This document shows positions 18,295-26,648 of a stretch of DNA of 64,000 nt, one piece after another. The stretch covers positions 186,001 through 250,000 of the forward strand of contig NZ_CAMLSE010000006.1 in NCBI RefSeq assembly GCF_946482605.1, given 5' to 3'. The translations under genes and the position numbers were made by a program. This DNA comes from an uncultured Dyadobacter sp. GTDB lineage: Bacteria > Bacteroidota > Bacteroidia > Cytophagales > Spirosomataceae. Below the pieces are notes generated by a model. That model ran no database searches and was not told the DNA's origin. It saw nothing but the letters and a program-made list of their open reading frames with translations. Every line of letters begins with the position of its first letter. Within the stretch, counting starts at the first letter, position 1.

Positions 18295-18966
18295 TTATTT
18301 GCCCGTTTCGGAGTGCGGCGCGTCCACAGGTTTGGATTCAGGTGAGCCTTTCTGCCGAAGGAAAATTGTCAAAATTACAATACTGGCCACCGAAAGGAAT
18401 TCACTTTGCCAGTTCTGGAAAGTTTCAAACCAGAAGTTTGCTTCGGCGAGGTATTGCACGGGGGTAACCGGCGGCTGGCCGCTAAGCAGTTTTTGCTGGT
18501 TTTCATCCAGCCAGCTACCATAAAAATGAAGTGCCCAACTGGCAAGGAACAGCAGCGCGAACGCTATGGAAAGCGAATGTTTGTAAAGGGTAAGGACGAG
18601 ACCGCCTTTGCGTACCGGCCAGGGCGCATCTTTGGTTGGCTGCGGCTGACGGTCCACTTCTTCTGGGCCGTTCAGCGACTTGGATTCCGCGGAACCCTTT
18701 TGCCGCAGACCAATCGTCAGCACCACGTACAGGGCCATTTGCAGGAATTCGCTTTCGAAGTTTTCAAAGGTAGCCGAAATGAAGTGCCCGCTTTGAAGGT
18801 AGGCGGCCAGTCCGACTTCTGCCGCACCGTCCTGGACTAGCTCGGAATTATGCTCGTGCCAGCCTGTGAGTGCCTGCGCGGCAAGTGTCACAATAAATAA
18901 GGAGATAAAAACGATGCTCAGGCTGTTCCTGTAAAAAAAAGAGTGTGAAGGATGTGATTTTCTCAT
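18295..18966 (-). CDS. DUF6766-type membrane protein with internal duplication
   Basis: 223 residues from the ATG at 18966. The protein is two copies of one unit. Unit 1 (about residues 5-105) has FFYRNSLSIVFISLFIVTL, HEHNSE, AAYLQSGHFISATFENFESEFLQ and VLTIGLRQKGSAESK. Unit 2 (about 120-223) has YKHSLSIAFALLFLASW, DENQQK, VQYLAEANFWFETFQNWQSEFLS and ILTIFLRQKGSPESK. Each unit gives two membrane helices separated by a periplasmic loop. The family is known by this pattern only. It stands upstream of the DUF421 pair on the same strand (52-base gap), so it may start the operon DUF6766, DUF421-B, DUF421-A, glgX. Confidence 0.8.
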   Translation of the reverse strand: MRKSHPSHSFFYRNSLSIVFISLFIVTLAAQALTGWHEHNSELVQDGAAEVGLAAYLQSGHFISATFENFESEFLQMALYVVLTIGLRQKGSAESKSLNGPEEVDRQPQPTKDAPWPVRKGGLVLTLYKHSLSIAFALLFLASWALHFYGSWLDENQQKLLSGQPPVTPVQYLAEANFWFETFQNWQSEFLSVASIVILTIFLRQKGSPESKPVDAPHSETGK

Positions 18967-19260
18967 GAGTGTCCAGAGTAGAGAAATTATTTGGAAGAAA
19001 AAGCGAGCTGGCTCATCCAAGTGCCAGTTCCAATAATAATGGTACGATAAATCCTCCTGGATCCTTCCCTGGCTGGATGCTTTAGCAATTGCACCTTCAA
19101 CCAGGCCAATAATAATTCATGTGATAATCCCATATTTAATGTTCGTTTTTTATTAGAAGCTATTAAAAAACTGTGCCCTGTAACGCCAGGGCGGTTGGCC
19201 AGTTCTTGGGAAAATTGTAACTTGGTAATATTTATATTCATCTAAAAAATATAGTAAATC

Positions 19261-19389
19261 ATGGAGCTAAAACCAGGACCAAAAAGAATTGCCGATTCGA
19301 CAGGAAAGCCAGACAAGCGCCAACGTGATAACAAGGATGTTCCTGGTAATACACCGTCGCTTAAACCGCACAAGCACAAAAAAAGGTGA
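19261..19389 (+). CDS. Possible small basic protein (42 residues)
   Basis: An ATG at 19261 opens 42 codons of a strongly basic, Lys/Pro/Asn-rich peptide (MELKPGPKRIADSTGK, ending in a His-Lys-rich tail). No fold is expected. It has a start suited to the spacing after a long AT-rich leader and a composition like other small disordered stress proteins in this window (31041). It could also be chance. Confidence 0.35.
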   Translation: MELKPGPKRIADSTGKPDKRQRDNKDVPGNTPSLKPHKHKKR

Positions 19390-19883
19390 TTAGTTGGCTA
19401 GTAGGAAATTGATTGTTTGAAATCATTTACTCGGTAACGCCCAGATTTCTATTTAACATTGAATAACCCGACAAGGTTGAACATCTGTGCTGCGCCATCT
19501 CGAAAGCAATTTACAAAAAGTCCTGTGTCCTTGGACAATCCAAGAACTTCGCTCAAAAAGCCAATAGACACCTTGTTCTGGTGTTTTCTCATTTAACAAA
19601 AAGCATATCCAAACGGCACCGGCAATTCAGGCTTCTGTCCTGTTTCACCAGCCACAGGTGAAATGAAAAGGATTGAACTTTTCCTTTTTTCATCATAATA
19701 AGGTTAATGCATAACGGCCTGAGTAATGCCCTATATCCTTCGAATTTATAATCTTTCGATTGGTCGATGAATTTATTTGGTCGAAATTATTGCATAGTTG
19801 GCTTTCAAACTATTTGATCGAAATGCTTTAAATACTACTATTGCTCAGCTGTTTAAAAAGTTTCCATTTAAATTTGGTAGCCT
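19390..19883. other. AT-rich gene-free stretch
   Basis: About 490 bases with no open frame of note. It becomes clearly AT-richer toward the lipoprotein remnant, suggesting a boundary between the stress island and acquired DNA. No terminal repeats were recognised. Confidence 0.4.
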
Positions 19884-21126
19884 ATGAAACGAACATTTCT
19901 TGCCTTATTTGCATTGTGGGTAATTCTGATTGTAACTATTCAGAGCTGTACAAATCTGCCTGAACCTCACAGGCAGGAAAACAATTTGATCTCGGAAACA
20001 TTTAGGATTGATCTCGTAAAAAAAGCGTATCAAGAGACAATGTCAATAGCACCGATTCTACCGAAAACTGTCAACGATAAAAGGGAAAGGACACTTAAAA
20101 GGCAGATGTTGTGGGAAGATGCATATTCGATAAAAACAACATCAGGAGAATAGCTAGTTGTGCCATTCACACTAGAAAATGAGATATTTGTGAATGGGAG
20201 CAGTGAAAACAGGCGTTCTTATAGTTCCATAACAAGATTACTCGTGTCCAAGAATGGCGATAAATATGATTTCCAGACAGCTACGTATATCGCAGACTAT
20301 CACCGTGACTCAAGTAAAGTTACCAAGGAGTGGTCTGGGCAGATTATCGTCGAAAACGCGTTAGGCGACTTCGTTGATGGATTTTACGTTGACAATGGCA
20401 AAGTAACCGGTCATGCGGTTAAGGGCAATCCAAACAGCCGGACTAATATATTAACGTGTTTCTGGGTGGAACTTTGGTCTTGCTCGTATGTATCTTATGT
20501 TGGCTACTTTGCTCCTGCTTATTTATGTATTCGAGTAGTGAATGTTTTAACGTCACACCTGCCGCATATAGCGCGGCAACGAATGGTAGCGGCTACTTAC
20601 AGGTTGTTGGTGGAAGTTATGGATCTAGTGGGACTGGTGGCAGCCCCAGCACTCAACTTGTTGATCGCTATAGCACGATCAACAAGTTTTCAGTGTTTCC
20701 ACAAACTGCAAGAAATTCAGTGAATGCAAATTTGAACGAGTTAATATTGACGTGTCTAGGCAAGGCTTTCTATGTTGGACTCACTTCGACAGCTACAAAA
20801 GTCGAATGGCGGATAGATCCGACCAGTGCCTCAGCTGGTGCGTACAATCCAAGTTCTAAAACAATAATTTTCCAAACAACATCTGACATTAATCCCTGGG
20901 GACTTACAGAGGAGCTTTTTCACTCATATCAAGGCAATTTCTATATAGGAGGCACATCACCCGTTCTGCAAAAGGACAAGCTTATCATTTTGACATTTAT
21001 GAGCAATCACTTTTTTCCGGCAAGTGGCCGACGCTTGGTTACCTTCTGACGGTAAACCACTGGTATTGGGGAGTTGGCCTGATCAGTTTCGGACTGCTGG
21101 TTCTAATGCGTCTTTTAAATTTATAG
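19884..21126 (+). pseudogene. Broken secreted lipoprotein gene
   Basis: The first 89 codons give a lipoprotein signal (MKRTFLALFALWVILIV with lipobox TIQSC) and a mature start. A TAG at 20151-20153 interrupts the frame; the same frame resumes with LVVPFTLENEIFVNG and continues to about 20530 (KNGDKYDFQTATYIAD). The sequence then shifts to another frame for a Gly/Ser-rich linker and the domain with KTIIFQTTSDINPWGLTEELFHSYQGN. The EELFHSYQ motif is found in Bacteroidetes surface lipoproteins of unknown function. Further lesions follow. At least one nonsense codon and one or two frameshifts are present. Confidence 0.65.
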
Positions 21127-21366
21127 GAATCACTGCTGCCACACTCAGGGATCATTTGTGTCTATCTCAGGCCATAGACTTCTTATCAGGTTGACCAGCT
21201 TTCCGCTTGGTCGCGCCTGGCAATATCTTTGAACTTTAAGATGTCAACTTTTTCCTGCTGGATCTCTTTTTCAAATTATCAGATCAGCCTGATTTTTTTC
21301 GAAAACAGATTTGCCGCCAAAAGCTTTGTGATTTTTGCAAAGCCATGCAAGTGTGCTTTCTGTACA

Positions 21367-21374
21367 TATTTCAG
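21367..21374. repeat. Target-site duplication, left copy (IS66 element)
   Basis: TATTTCAG, identical to 23740-23747 on the other side of the IS66 element. Eight bases is the expected duplication length for IS66. Confidence 0.85.
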
Positions 21375-21431
21375 GTATCCGTCCGATCAACCCATCTATC
21401 GCTGCATTCTGTAATTTTCTAATCTTGTGTC

Positions 21432-21739
21432 ATGAAAACAGACACAGAAAAAATGCGCGTTCATTACGATCAATGGTGCTTGGAAGGGGTTAGTAAACAG
21501 TCATTTTGTAATCGAAATGGCATCAGCTATTACAAATTCAATTATTGGTGAAGAAATTTCGTCGCGATAATGCTAATGAATCCATTTCCCGAAAAGGATT
21601 TTCACGTATAACAATCCAGTAACCACCGTTACCGCAGCCGCAAAGACCTATGCTTGCGACTTTTGTTTTTGCTTCCGGGGCCAGACTGGAGTTATTCACC
21701 GCGCTGGACGCCTCCTTCATTAAGGAGCTGGCGAACTAA
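21432..21739 (+). pseudogene. tnpA: IS66 TnpA (OrfA) with frameshift and stop
   Basis: The start MKTDTEKMRVHYDQW, then GVSKQSFCNRNGISYYKFNYW, is the normal IS66 accessory-protein opening. A frame change near 21548 is needed to continue as VKKFRRDNANESISRKGF, and then a TAA at about 21626 interrupts. The same frame resumes to LATFVFASGARLELF and FIKELAN, the conserved OrfA end. It is therefore inactive unless suppressed. The protein family has an unclear accessory role in IS66 transposition. Confidence 0.7.
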
Positions 21740-21741
21740 GT

Positions 21742-22080
21742 ATGCTGGCCCTCTCGCATACATGCCGGTATTTTCTGTACCGCAGCCCAACCGATATGCG
21801 CTATGGTATTTACAGCCTGGCTGGTTTGGTACGGAATGAGCTGGGTTTTGACCCGTCCTGCGGTGATGTGTTTGTGTTCTTGGGTAAACGTTTAGACCAA
21901 ATTCGTTTGCTGCAATGGGATCGGGATGGCTTCGCGATGTACATTAAAAAGCTTGAAGTCGGCACCTTCGAGTGGCCAAAGGGCAACCAAACTTTAATCA
22001 CCAGCCAACAATTGACGCTTCTTCTTCAAGGGGTCATGTTGGATTCTGTTCGCCTGAGAAAACGTTACATAAGGGCTTGA
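21742..22080 (+). CDS. tnpB: IS66 accessory protein TnpB
   Basis: 112 residues, complete. It has the standard IS66 TnpB layout: RYFLYRSPTDMRYGIYSLAGLV, then the strand-rich block GDVFVFLGKRLDQIRLLQWD and the GFAMYIKKLEVGTFEWP block with the C-terminal LTLLLQGV helix. TnpB is needed for IS66 transposition by an unknown mechanism. It begins three bases after the end of tnpA and ends 84 bases before tnpC. Confidence 0.92.
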   Translation: MLALSHTCRYFLYRSPTDMRYGIYSLAGLVRNELGFDPSCGDVFVFLGKRLDQIRLLQWDRDGFAMYIKKLEVGTFEWPKGNQTLITSQQLTLLLQGVMLDSVRLRKRYIRA

Positions 22081-22164
22081 AGTCGTAATTAAAAGCAGCA
22101 CAAAATCCATTAAAAAGTGCTCCAATTTGTTGTATAGGCGTTTTTTGAGTTGTACTTTCATGTT

Positions 22165-23682
22165 ATGGAAGACGCAGCGACGGACTACAAATTGCTCTAT
22201 GAGCAGGCGCTCTTGGAGCACAAAAAAAACCTCGCCGACAAAGATATCGAGATTCAATCCCTGCACTTGGAGCTCGATAAATATCGCCGCTACTTGTTCG
22301 GTAAAAAGAGCGAAAAACTTCCCAGTCCGTATCCGGACGCAGCCCAAACTGACCTTTTTGAATTAGGCACCACCCAGCAGCAGCAAGAGGAGTTGTCCCA
22401 AGTTGTTGAAGTGGTTGAAAAAGCTCCCGCCAAAAAGCGTGAAAAAGGTACCGGTCGCATGCTACTGCCGGAAAACCTGCGCCGGGAAATAATCATCATT
22501 GAGCCTGAAGAAGATGTTACCAACTGCTCGATCATTGGTGAGGAAGTAACCGAGGTCCTGGACATAATTCCAGCCGAGCTCTACGTAAAACGCTATATCC
22601 GTTACAAATACGCCCGTCCCAACGGCGAGGGTGTCATCACCGCCTCACTTCCTGAAAGGGTCATTGAAAAAGGGATTCCTTCTGATGATCTGATAGCCCA
22701 GATCATCATCGATAAATACGTGTTCGGTCTTCCGCTACACCGACAGATCGATAAATACAAACGATTAGGAGTGAGCATCCCGGCTTCCACGGTCTCAGAC
22801 TGGATTATGAAAGGCTGGCAACATCTGGCACCCTTATGGGAGCCACTTAAGATACTGGTAGTCAATCAGAAATACTTACAAGCCGATGAGACCCCGCTGA
22901 AAGTGCTGGACAGGGACCATAAAAATGGGATCCATCAGGGCTATATGTGGATTTACAATGCCCCTTGTGACAAACTGACTCTGTTTGACTACCGGAAAGG
23001 CCGTGACCAAAGCGGCCCTAAGCAAATGCTTGGTGGCTATAAGGGCATCCTTCAAGTGGACGGTTATTCAGTATACGAAAAACTATTTGGTAATCATCCG
23101 GACATCCTGTTGGTATACTGCATGGCGCACGCTCGCCGCAAATATGTAGACGCGCTCCCATATGACAAGCAAAAGGCGAATCATGTCTTGGAGCGTATGC
23201 AGCAGCTTTACATCCTGGAGGATGAAATGCGCCAGCAGCACTTGGATTGGGAATCAAAAACACGGTTGAGACAGGAAAAGGCAGTGCCAATCCTTTTTGA
23301 ACTGAAACATTGGATGAGTGAGCAACTCCCACTGGTAATGCCTAAAAGCCCCCTTGGGCAAGCCATTGCTTATGCACTGCCACGCTGGGAAGGCCTGAGT
23401 GCCTATGCGCTGCACGGCCAAATCGAGATCGATAACAATCTAACGGAAAACGCAATCAGGCCACTGGCAATCGGGAGAAAAGCATTCCTTTTTGCCGGCT
23501 CCCACCAAGCCGCAGAAATGGCCGCTGCCATGTATTCCTTTATGGCGACCTGCAAGAAAAACGGTGTTGATGAGCAGCAATGGCTCACCGATGTCCTGGA
23601 AAGAATTCAATCACACAAGCACAAAGATCTTTACCAATTACTTCCCAATAACTGGATCAAGTACCGGAAACCGGGTGTTTAG
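22165..23682 (+). CDS. tnpC: IS66 transposase TnpC
   Basis: 505 residues from the ATG at 22165. In order: an N-terminal coiled coil (residues 5-60, with LEHKKNLADKDIEIQ), a leucine-zipper and basic region with YLFGKKSEKL, a zinc-binding region replaced by a short linker, and the DDE domain: first Asp in LQADETPLKVLD, second Asp in LQVDGYSVYE, and Glu in IDNNLTENAIRPLAIGRK. A C-terminal IS66 helix block (MYSFMATCKKNGVD) closes the protein. Length and motifs are complete, so this is the active enzyme of the element. An alternative TTG start at 22150 is not favoured. Confidence 0.95.
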   Translation: MEDAATDYKLLYEQALLEHKKNLADKDIEIQSLHLELDKYRRYLFGKKSEKLPSPYPDAAQTDLFELGTTQQQQEELSQVVEVVEKAPAKKREKGTGRMLLPENLRREIIIIEPEEDVTNCSIIGEEVTEVLDIIPAELYVKRYIRYKYARPNGEGVITASLPERVIEKGIPSDDLIAQIIIDKYVFGLPLHRQIDKYKRLGVSIPASTVSDWIMKGWQHLAPLWEPLKILVVNQKYLQADETPLKVLDRDHKNGIHQGYMWIYNAPCDKLTLFDYRKGRDQSGPKQMLGGYKGILQVDGYSVYEKLFGNHPDILLVYCMAHARRKYVDALPYDKQKANHVLERMQQLYILEDEMRQQHLDWESKTRLRQEKAVPILFELKHWMSEQLPLVMPKSPLGQAIAYALPRWEGLSAYALHGQIEIDNNLTENAIRPLAIGRKAFLFAGSHQAAEMAAAMYSFMATCKKNGVDEQQWLTDVLERIQSHKHKDLYQLLPNNWIKYRKPGV

Positions 23683-23739
23683 TTTACGCGCCTTGTAAAT
23701 TAAGCTGACAGGGCAATACGGTGTTCACCGGACGGATAC

Positions 23740-23747
23740 TATTTCAG
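23740..23747. repeat. Target-site duplication, right copy (IS66 element)
   Basis: TATTTCAG, matching 21367-21374. Confidence 0.85.
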
Positions 23748-24137
23748 ACAGTCCGGGCTTATCTCGGTAGTATTCGGAGCCATTGACCGCCACAATTCGG
23801 GAATTACAGTTAAAACGTTTCGGTCAGCATTGACCAGCTTAAATGATTTATTAAGAGTAACTTAACTTTATGCAAATAGGTATTCATTGATGGCCAGTCT
23901 GCCACGGAATCGGGTGGTTAAGGTATTCGAATTCTCTGGCATAAGTCCAATTCAGGACGAACTCCGTCTCTTAGTCAACCAGGTTCGGATTATTCGGCTG
24001 CCAATTTGACGCCAAAAATTGTTGGCCGATTAGCGTAGCGTGAAGGTGTTGGTGGTAATCTCGTATTCTTTTTTATCGATTTGAATATCGGATTTCGTAT
24101 ATTTAACTAATCGATTTCGAATATATTATAATTGTGT
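23748..24137. promoter_or_regulatory. Gene-free upstream region of the toxin module, with a repeated AT-rich motif
   Basis: About 390 bases without a gene. Just upstream of the antitoxin start, ATCGATTTGAATAT (24075-24088) and ATCGATTTCGAATAT (24110-24124) are near-identical direct repeats about 35 bases apart. The position suggests an operator for autoregulation by the antitoxin, which is common in toxin-antitoxin modules. This is inference from position and repetition only. Confidence 0.35.
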
Positions 24138-24404
24138 ATGTCAGCAGTTAAAGGCCGGTCAGATAAAAAAAGAAGGGTAGGGGAACTTATTAACGCTATC
24201 CGTACTTCCGGTGTCACAGAAAGAATCATCGTGCGGGAAAGTACAAAGGCTATCCGCGCTGCGTCTGCGCGTGCAATGCAGATTACCGGGCACGTAGTCA
24301 AGGCGCAGGGAGGCTGGGTGGTCCGTGAAGACAAAAATGGCAAGCTTACCAAGATCAGTAAGATCGAGTCCCACGCGCGTCCCAAAAAGTTAAACCTGGA
24401 CTAA
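24138..24404 (+). CDS. Putative antitoxin partner of the zeta toxin
   Basis: 88 residues from the ATG at 24138. The protein is basic and helical at first (MSAVKGRSDKKRRVGELINAIR), with IIVRESTKAIRAASARAMQITGHVVKAQGGWVV in the middle. It ends immediately before the zeta-toxin ATG (no gap), the usual antitoxin-toxin layout. It is not similar to classical epsilon antitoxin of the streptococcal system, which is acidic and three-helical; here the chain is basic, so it may bind DNA. The antitoxin role is inferred from position. It is small, soluble and without a signal. Confidence 0.6.
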   Translation: MSAVKGRSDKKRRVGELINAIRTSGVTERIIVRESTKAIRAASARAMQITGHVVKAQGGWVVREDKNGKLTKISKIESHARPKKLNLD

Positions 24405-25214
24405 ATGAGCCTCCGCATGCGTGTTTTTGCCGGACCAAACGGGTCTGGCAAGAGTACAATTATTTCCTCAATACGTCAGGCCAATGTCAATGGGCACCCA
24501 TTGGATTTCGGCATTTACGTCAATGCCGACGATATTGCCCGGGCGCTTCGAAATGGTGATTTTAATTTCGCAGAGTATCAGGTTTCGGCAACCAAGCAGG
24601 AAGTAATCAATGTGGCCACGGATTCCGGACTTTTGCTGCCGCCATTTACACGAGAAGATTTCAATGCATGTTTCGAGCTGGCCGATGGGGTTGTTACCCT
24701 GACTAATGCCGCCGCCGACGAGCGCCTTGCTCAGATCCTGGCAGATTTCCTAAGGAAAAAATTGGTAGCAGCCAAGAAGAAATTTTCGTTCGAAACGGTA
24801 TTCTCACACCCGTCAAAACTGGAAATCATGCGAGAGGCGCAGTCGGAAGGGTACAAGGTATACCTATACTTTGTTTCAACCGAATCCCCCGAAATCAACA
24901 TTTTCCGTGTCGCCCTTCGGGTTAAACAGGATGGTCATAATGTACCGGAAGACAAAATCAGGTCGAGGTACTACCGGTCTTTGGACCTGCTTTACGAAGC
25001 TGCCCAAATTACTCATCAGTCCTTCTTTTTTGACAACTCCACCAATGTAGGTGCCAACGAGCAATTTGTCCCATTTGCACAGTTCAAAGTATTAGATGGC
25101 AAAAAGGTCTGGAGTGATGAATCTCTTGATGGAGAGGCAGTACCCGAATGGTTCATCGAGTACTATTATAACAAAATACCCGCTTCGGGTCAGCAAAGGA
25201 ATAGTGCCAGGTGA
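24405..25214 (+). CDS. Zeta toxin family kinase
   Basis: 269 residues. It opens with MRVFAGPNGSGKSTI, a P-loop (Walker A GPNGSGKS), then the zeta-type substrate segment FGIYVNADDIARAL with its conserved Asp. The central FSFETVFSHPSKL block with YKVYLYFVSTESPEINIFRVALRV follows, as in bacterial zeta toxins and UDP-N-acetylglucosamine kinases. By family knowledge it phosphorylates UDP-GlcNAc and so poisons wall synthesis when free. It begins on the base after the stop of the small upstream gene. Some chromosomal members are simple kinases, so toxicity is not proven. Confidence 0.82.
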   Translation: MSLRMRVFAGPNGSGKSTIISSIRQANVNGHPLDFGIYVNADDIARALRNGDFNFAEYQVSATKQEVINVATDSGLLLPPFTREDFNACFELADGVVTLTNAAADERLAQILADFLRKKLVAAKKKFSFETVFSHPSKLEIMREAQSEGYKVYLYFVSTESPEINIFRVALRVKQDGHNVPEDKIRSRYYRSLDLLYEAAQITHQSFFFDNSTNVGANEQFVPFAQFKVLDGKKVWSDESLDGEAVPEWFIEYYYNKIPASGQQRNSAR

Positions 25215-26265
25215 GATTGTCTGGCAAATGGTGCGTGGAGAAAAAGTATAATGCCTTCTTCGCGAGGCACTTTGTAAGACTTGAAAAAGACACTGATGAA
25301 GAAAAAGACGGAGATTAACTAATCCAATACAGAAAACTCCGATACAGAATGCCACTTCGTGCCTACTATCAGTAGGCACGAAGAATCGCGCCAAATGGCG
25401 CTTTGAGGTGCCGGCCAAACATATACTGAGCGTTGAATGTTTGACCGCTTTCATTCAAATAAGTAAATGCACCCTCGACCTTTCCTGTTTAAGGTTATAG
25501 CCTTGCGGTAGGTTGAGTCCTGATCGAGTATTGCACCAGGATATGCAGCTGTCCTTTCTCTTTTGCAAATTTTCTGCCGCATTGGTCGAGTGGGATTTGC
25601 GGGTGTCCTGATCTTTTTAGGACTGGTCAGAAAAACGCTTGTAAAATTTATGAGGCAGGTTTAGCTCATCTTCAGTCAAATCCTTGATAGCCAACATAAG
25701 GTTACTGACCCGGCGGCTGGTAGTGATCAAGGCCGGGTATTTGTTCGATGATCGTGCACCAACGCCTGTCACATACTCTACGTGCTGGTATTTAAGTATT
25801 TAGACTTTTTCACATTCCTTTACTGGCTACCTGTTAACCTTCCCATAATGCAATTTTCAAGACAAGTGCGGCTTTCCTATTTTTCCGGGGAGGATATAGA
25901 ATAGTTATTTCAGCCAGACCGAATCGAATCTCCCTTAACGGGCAGAAAGTGATCAGGTTGTTCTCAGATTAGTAGTGACAAGGTACCGGCAAAGGTATTT
26001 GTAATAAAAGCATTGGCTCCCTTAATCAATAGCCCTGCGGCGTGTCACAACTGTTAAGCAATGAAATACTTAAACAGAATATTTCATCCGTAAATGCGCG
26101 TGGAAAGGCTGATTTGTTTCGGGGTTATTTCAAACAGTGTTGCTAAGTATGTAAAATTTCATCCGCGAGTTCTCTGACTCAACCCTGTGTGCTTAGCGAA
26201 AAAACACCTGTTTCATGAGCGGGGTCTTTCCCACCACTAAATCATTCCCGGCTTTCACTGTGATC
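25215..26265. other. Kilobase without intact gene; tandem hairpins and a possible relic
   Basis: No intact gene is seen in about 1050 bases. On the minus strand, ending at a stop at 25617, about 58 codons read KYQHVEYVTGVGARSSNKYP and then LAIKDLTEDELNLPHKFYKRF without a start and with stops before; this may be the tail of a dead gene of unknown type. The rest shows frame interruptions everywhere. The tandem hairpins at 25355-25401 are listed separately. Confidence 0.4.
25355..25401. repeat. Two adjacent perfect hairpins
   Basis: CTTCGTGCCTAC and its exact complement (12 pairs) enclose a five-base loop; five bases later GCGCC-AAAT-GGCGC forms a second perfect stem. The array lies 140 bases after the zeta toxin gene. 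A short T run (CTTTG) follows the second stem, so it may terminate the toxin transcript, or it may be a REP-like palindrome. Confidence 0.6.
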
Positions 26266-26648
26266 CTAGGCACTGACGCCTAAGGTCTTCAATTCATTTT
26301 GTAAGTATATCAATCGTTTTTGACTACGCTTGGCTTCAAAATCTTCCACGGAAAACGCCTTATAGGGCTGCCTGGTTGAAAGGATGATATAAGCTGCATT
26401 CAGGATCTTGTGTCCTAATATCATAAGTGCTTTTTTTCTTCCTTTTTTTCCAGCCATGCTTTCAAACTTGGCGCGTAAGAACGTTCCCTTCACACGAGTA
26501 GCGAACCATGCCGCTTCTACTAAGATACTCTTCAAGTATTTATTACCGTGAGTTGTTCGCCCACTAAGCTTTTTACCCCCACTTTCGTTGTTCCCTGGAC
26601 AAATTGGAAAATACGGTGCCACTGACCACCCCATTTCGTGGCAGATTG
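26266..26648 (-). pseudogene. C-terminal remnant of an IS110 family transposase
   Basis: The fragment contains CPGNNESGGKKLSGRTTHGNKYLKSIL, then VEAAWFATRVKGTFL and ILGHKILNAAYIIL, the conserved Transposase_20 helix-hairpin-helix region of IS110/IS116/IS902. Upstream coding sequence is missing: the open frame runs into the terminal repeat of the neighbouring ISL3 element, which supplies a spurious start (MTTKSGDE). No IS110 N-terminal half is found on the other side of that element. It is a dead fragment. Confidence 0.75.
26641..26648. repeat. Target-site duplication, left copy (ISL3 element)
   Basis: GCAGATTG, identical to 28328-28335; eight bases is the standard ISL3 duplication. Confidence 0.85.

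Larger units (their letters stand above)
21375..23739 (+). mobile_element. IS66 family insertion sequence, 2365 bp
   Basis: Both ends are visible. The left end begins GTATCCGTCCG and the right end, read inward on the other strand, begins with the same 11 bases, followed by partly matching sequence (GATCAACCC against GTGAACACC). Perfect eight-base duplications TATTTCAG flank it. It carries the IS66 gene set tnpA, tnpB, tnpC in order. tnpA is broken by a frameshift and a stop, whereas tnpB and tnpC look intact. It inserted just beyond the broken lipoprotein gene. Confidence 0.9.

Noticed and set aside
18987..19241. 84-codon open frame on the minus strand upstream of the DUF6766 gene
   Set aside because: It overlaps the DUF6766 5' end region in the same direction, has no motif, and its composition looks non-coding.
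25092..25454. 120-codon open frame opposite the zeta toxin end and the tandem hairpins
   Set aside because: It runs through the hairpin palindromes and antisense to the toxin; no protein similarity seen.
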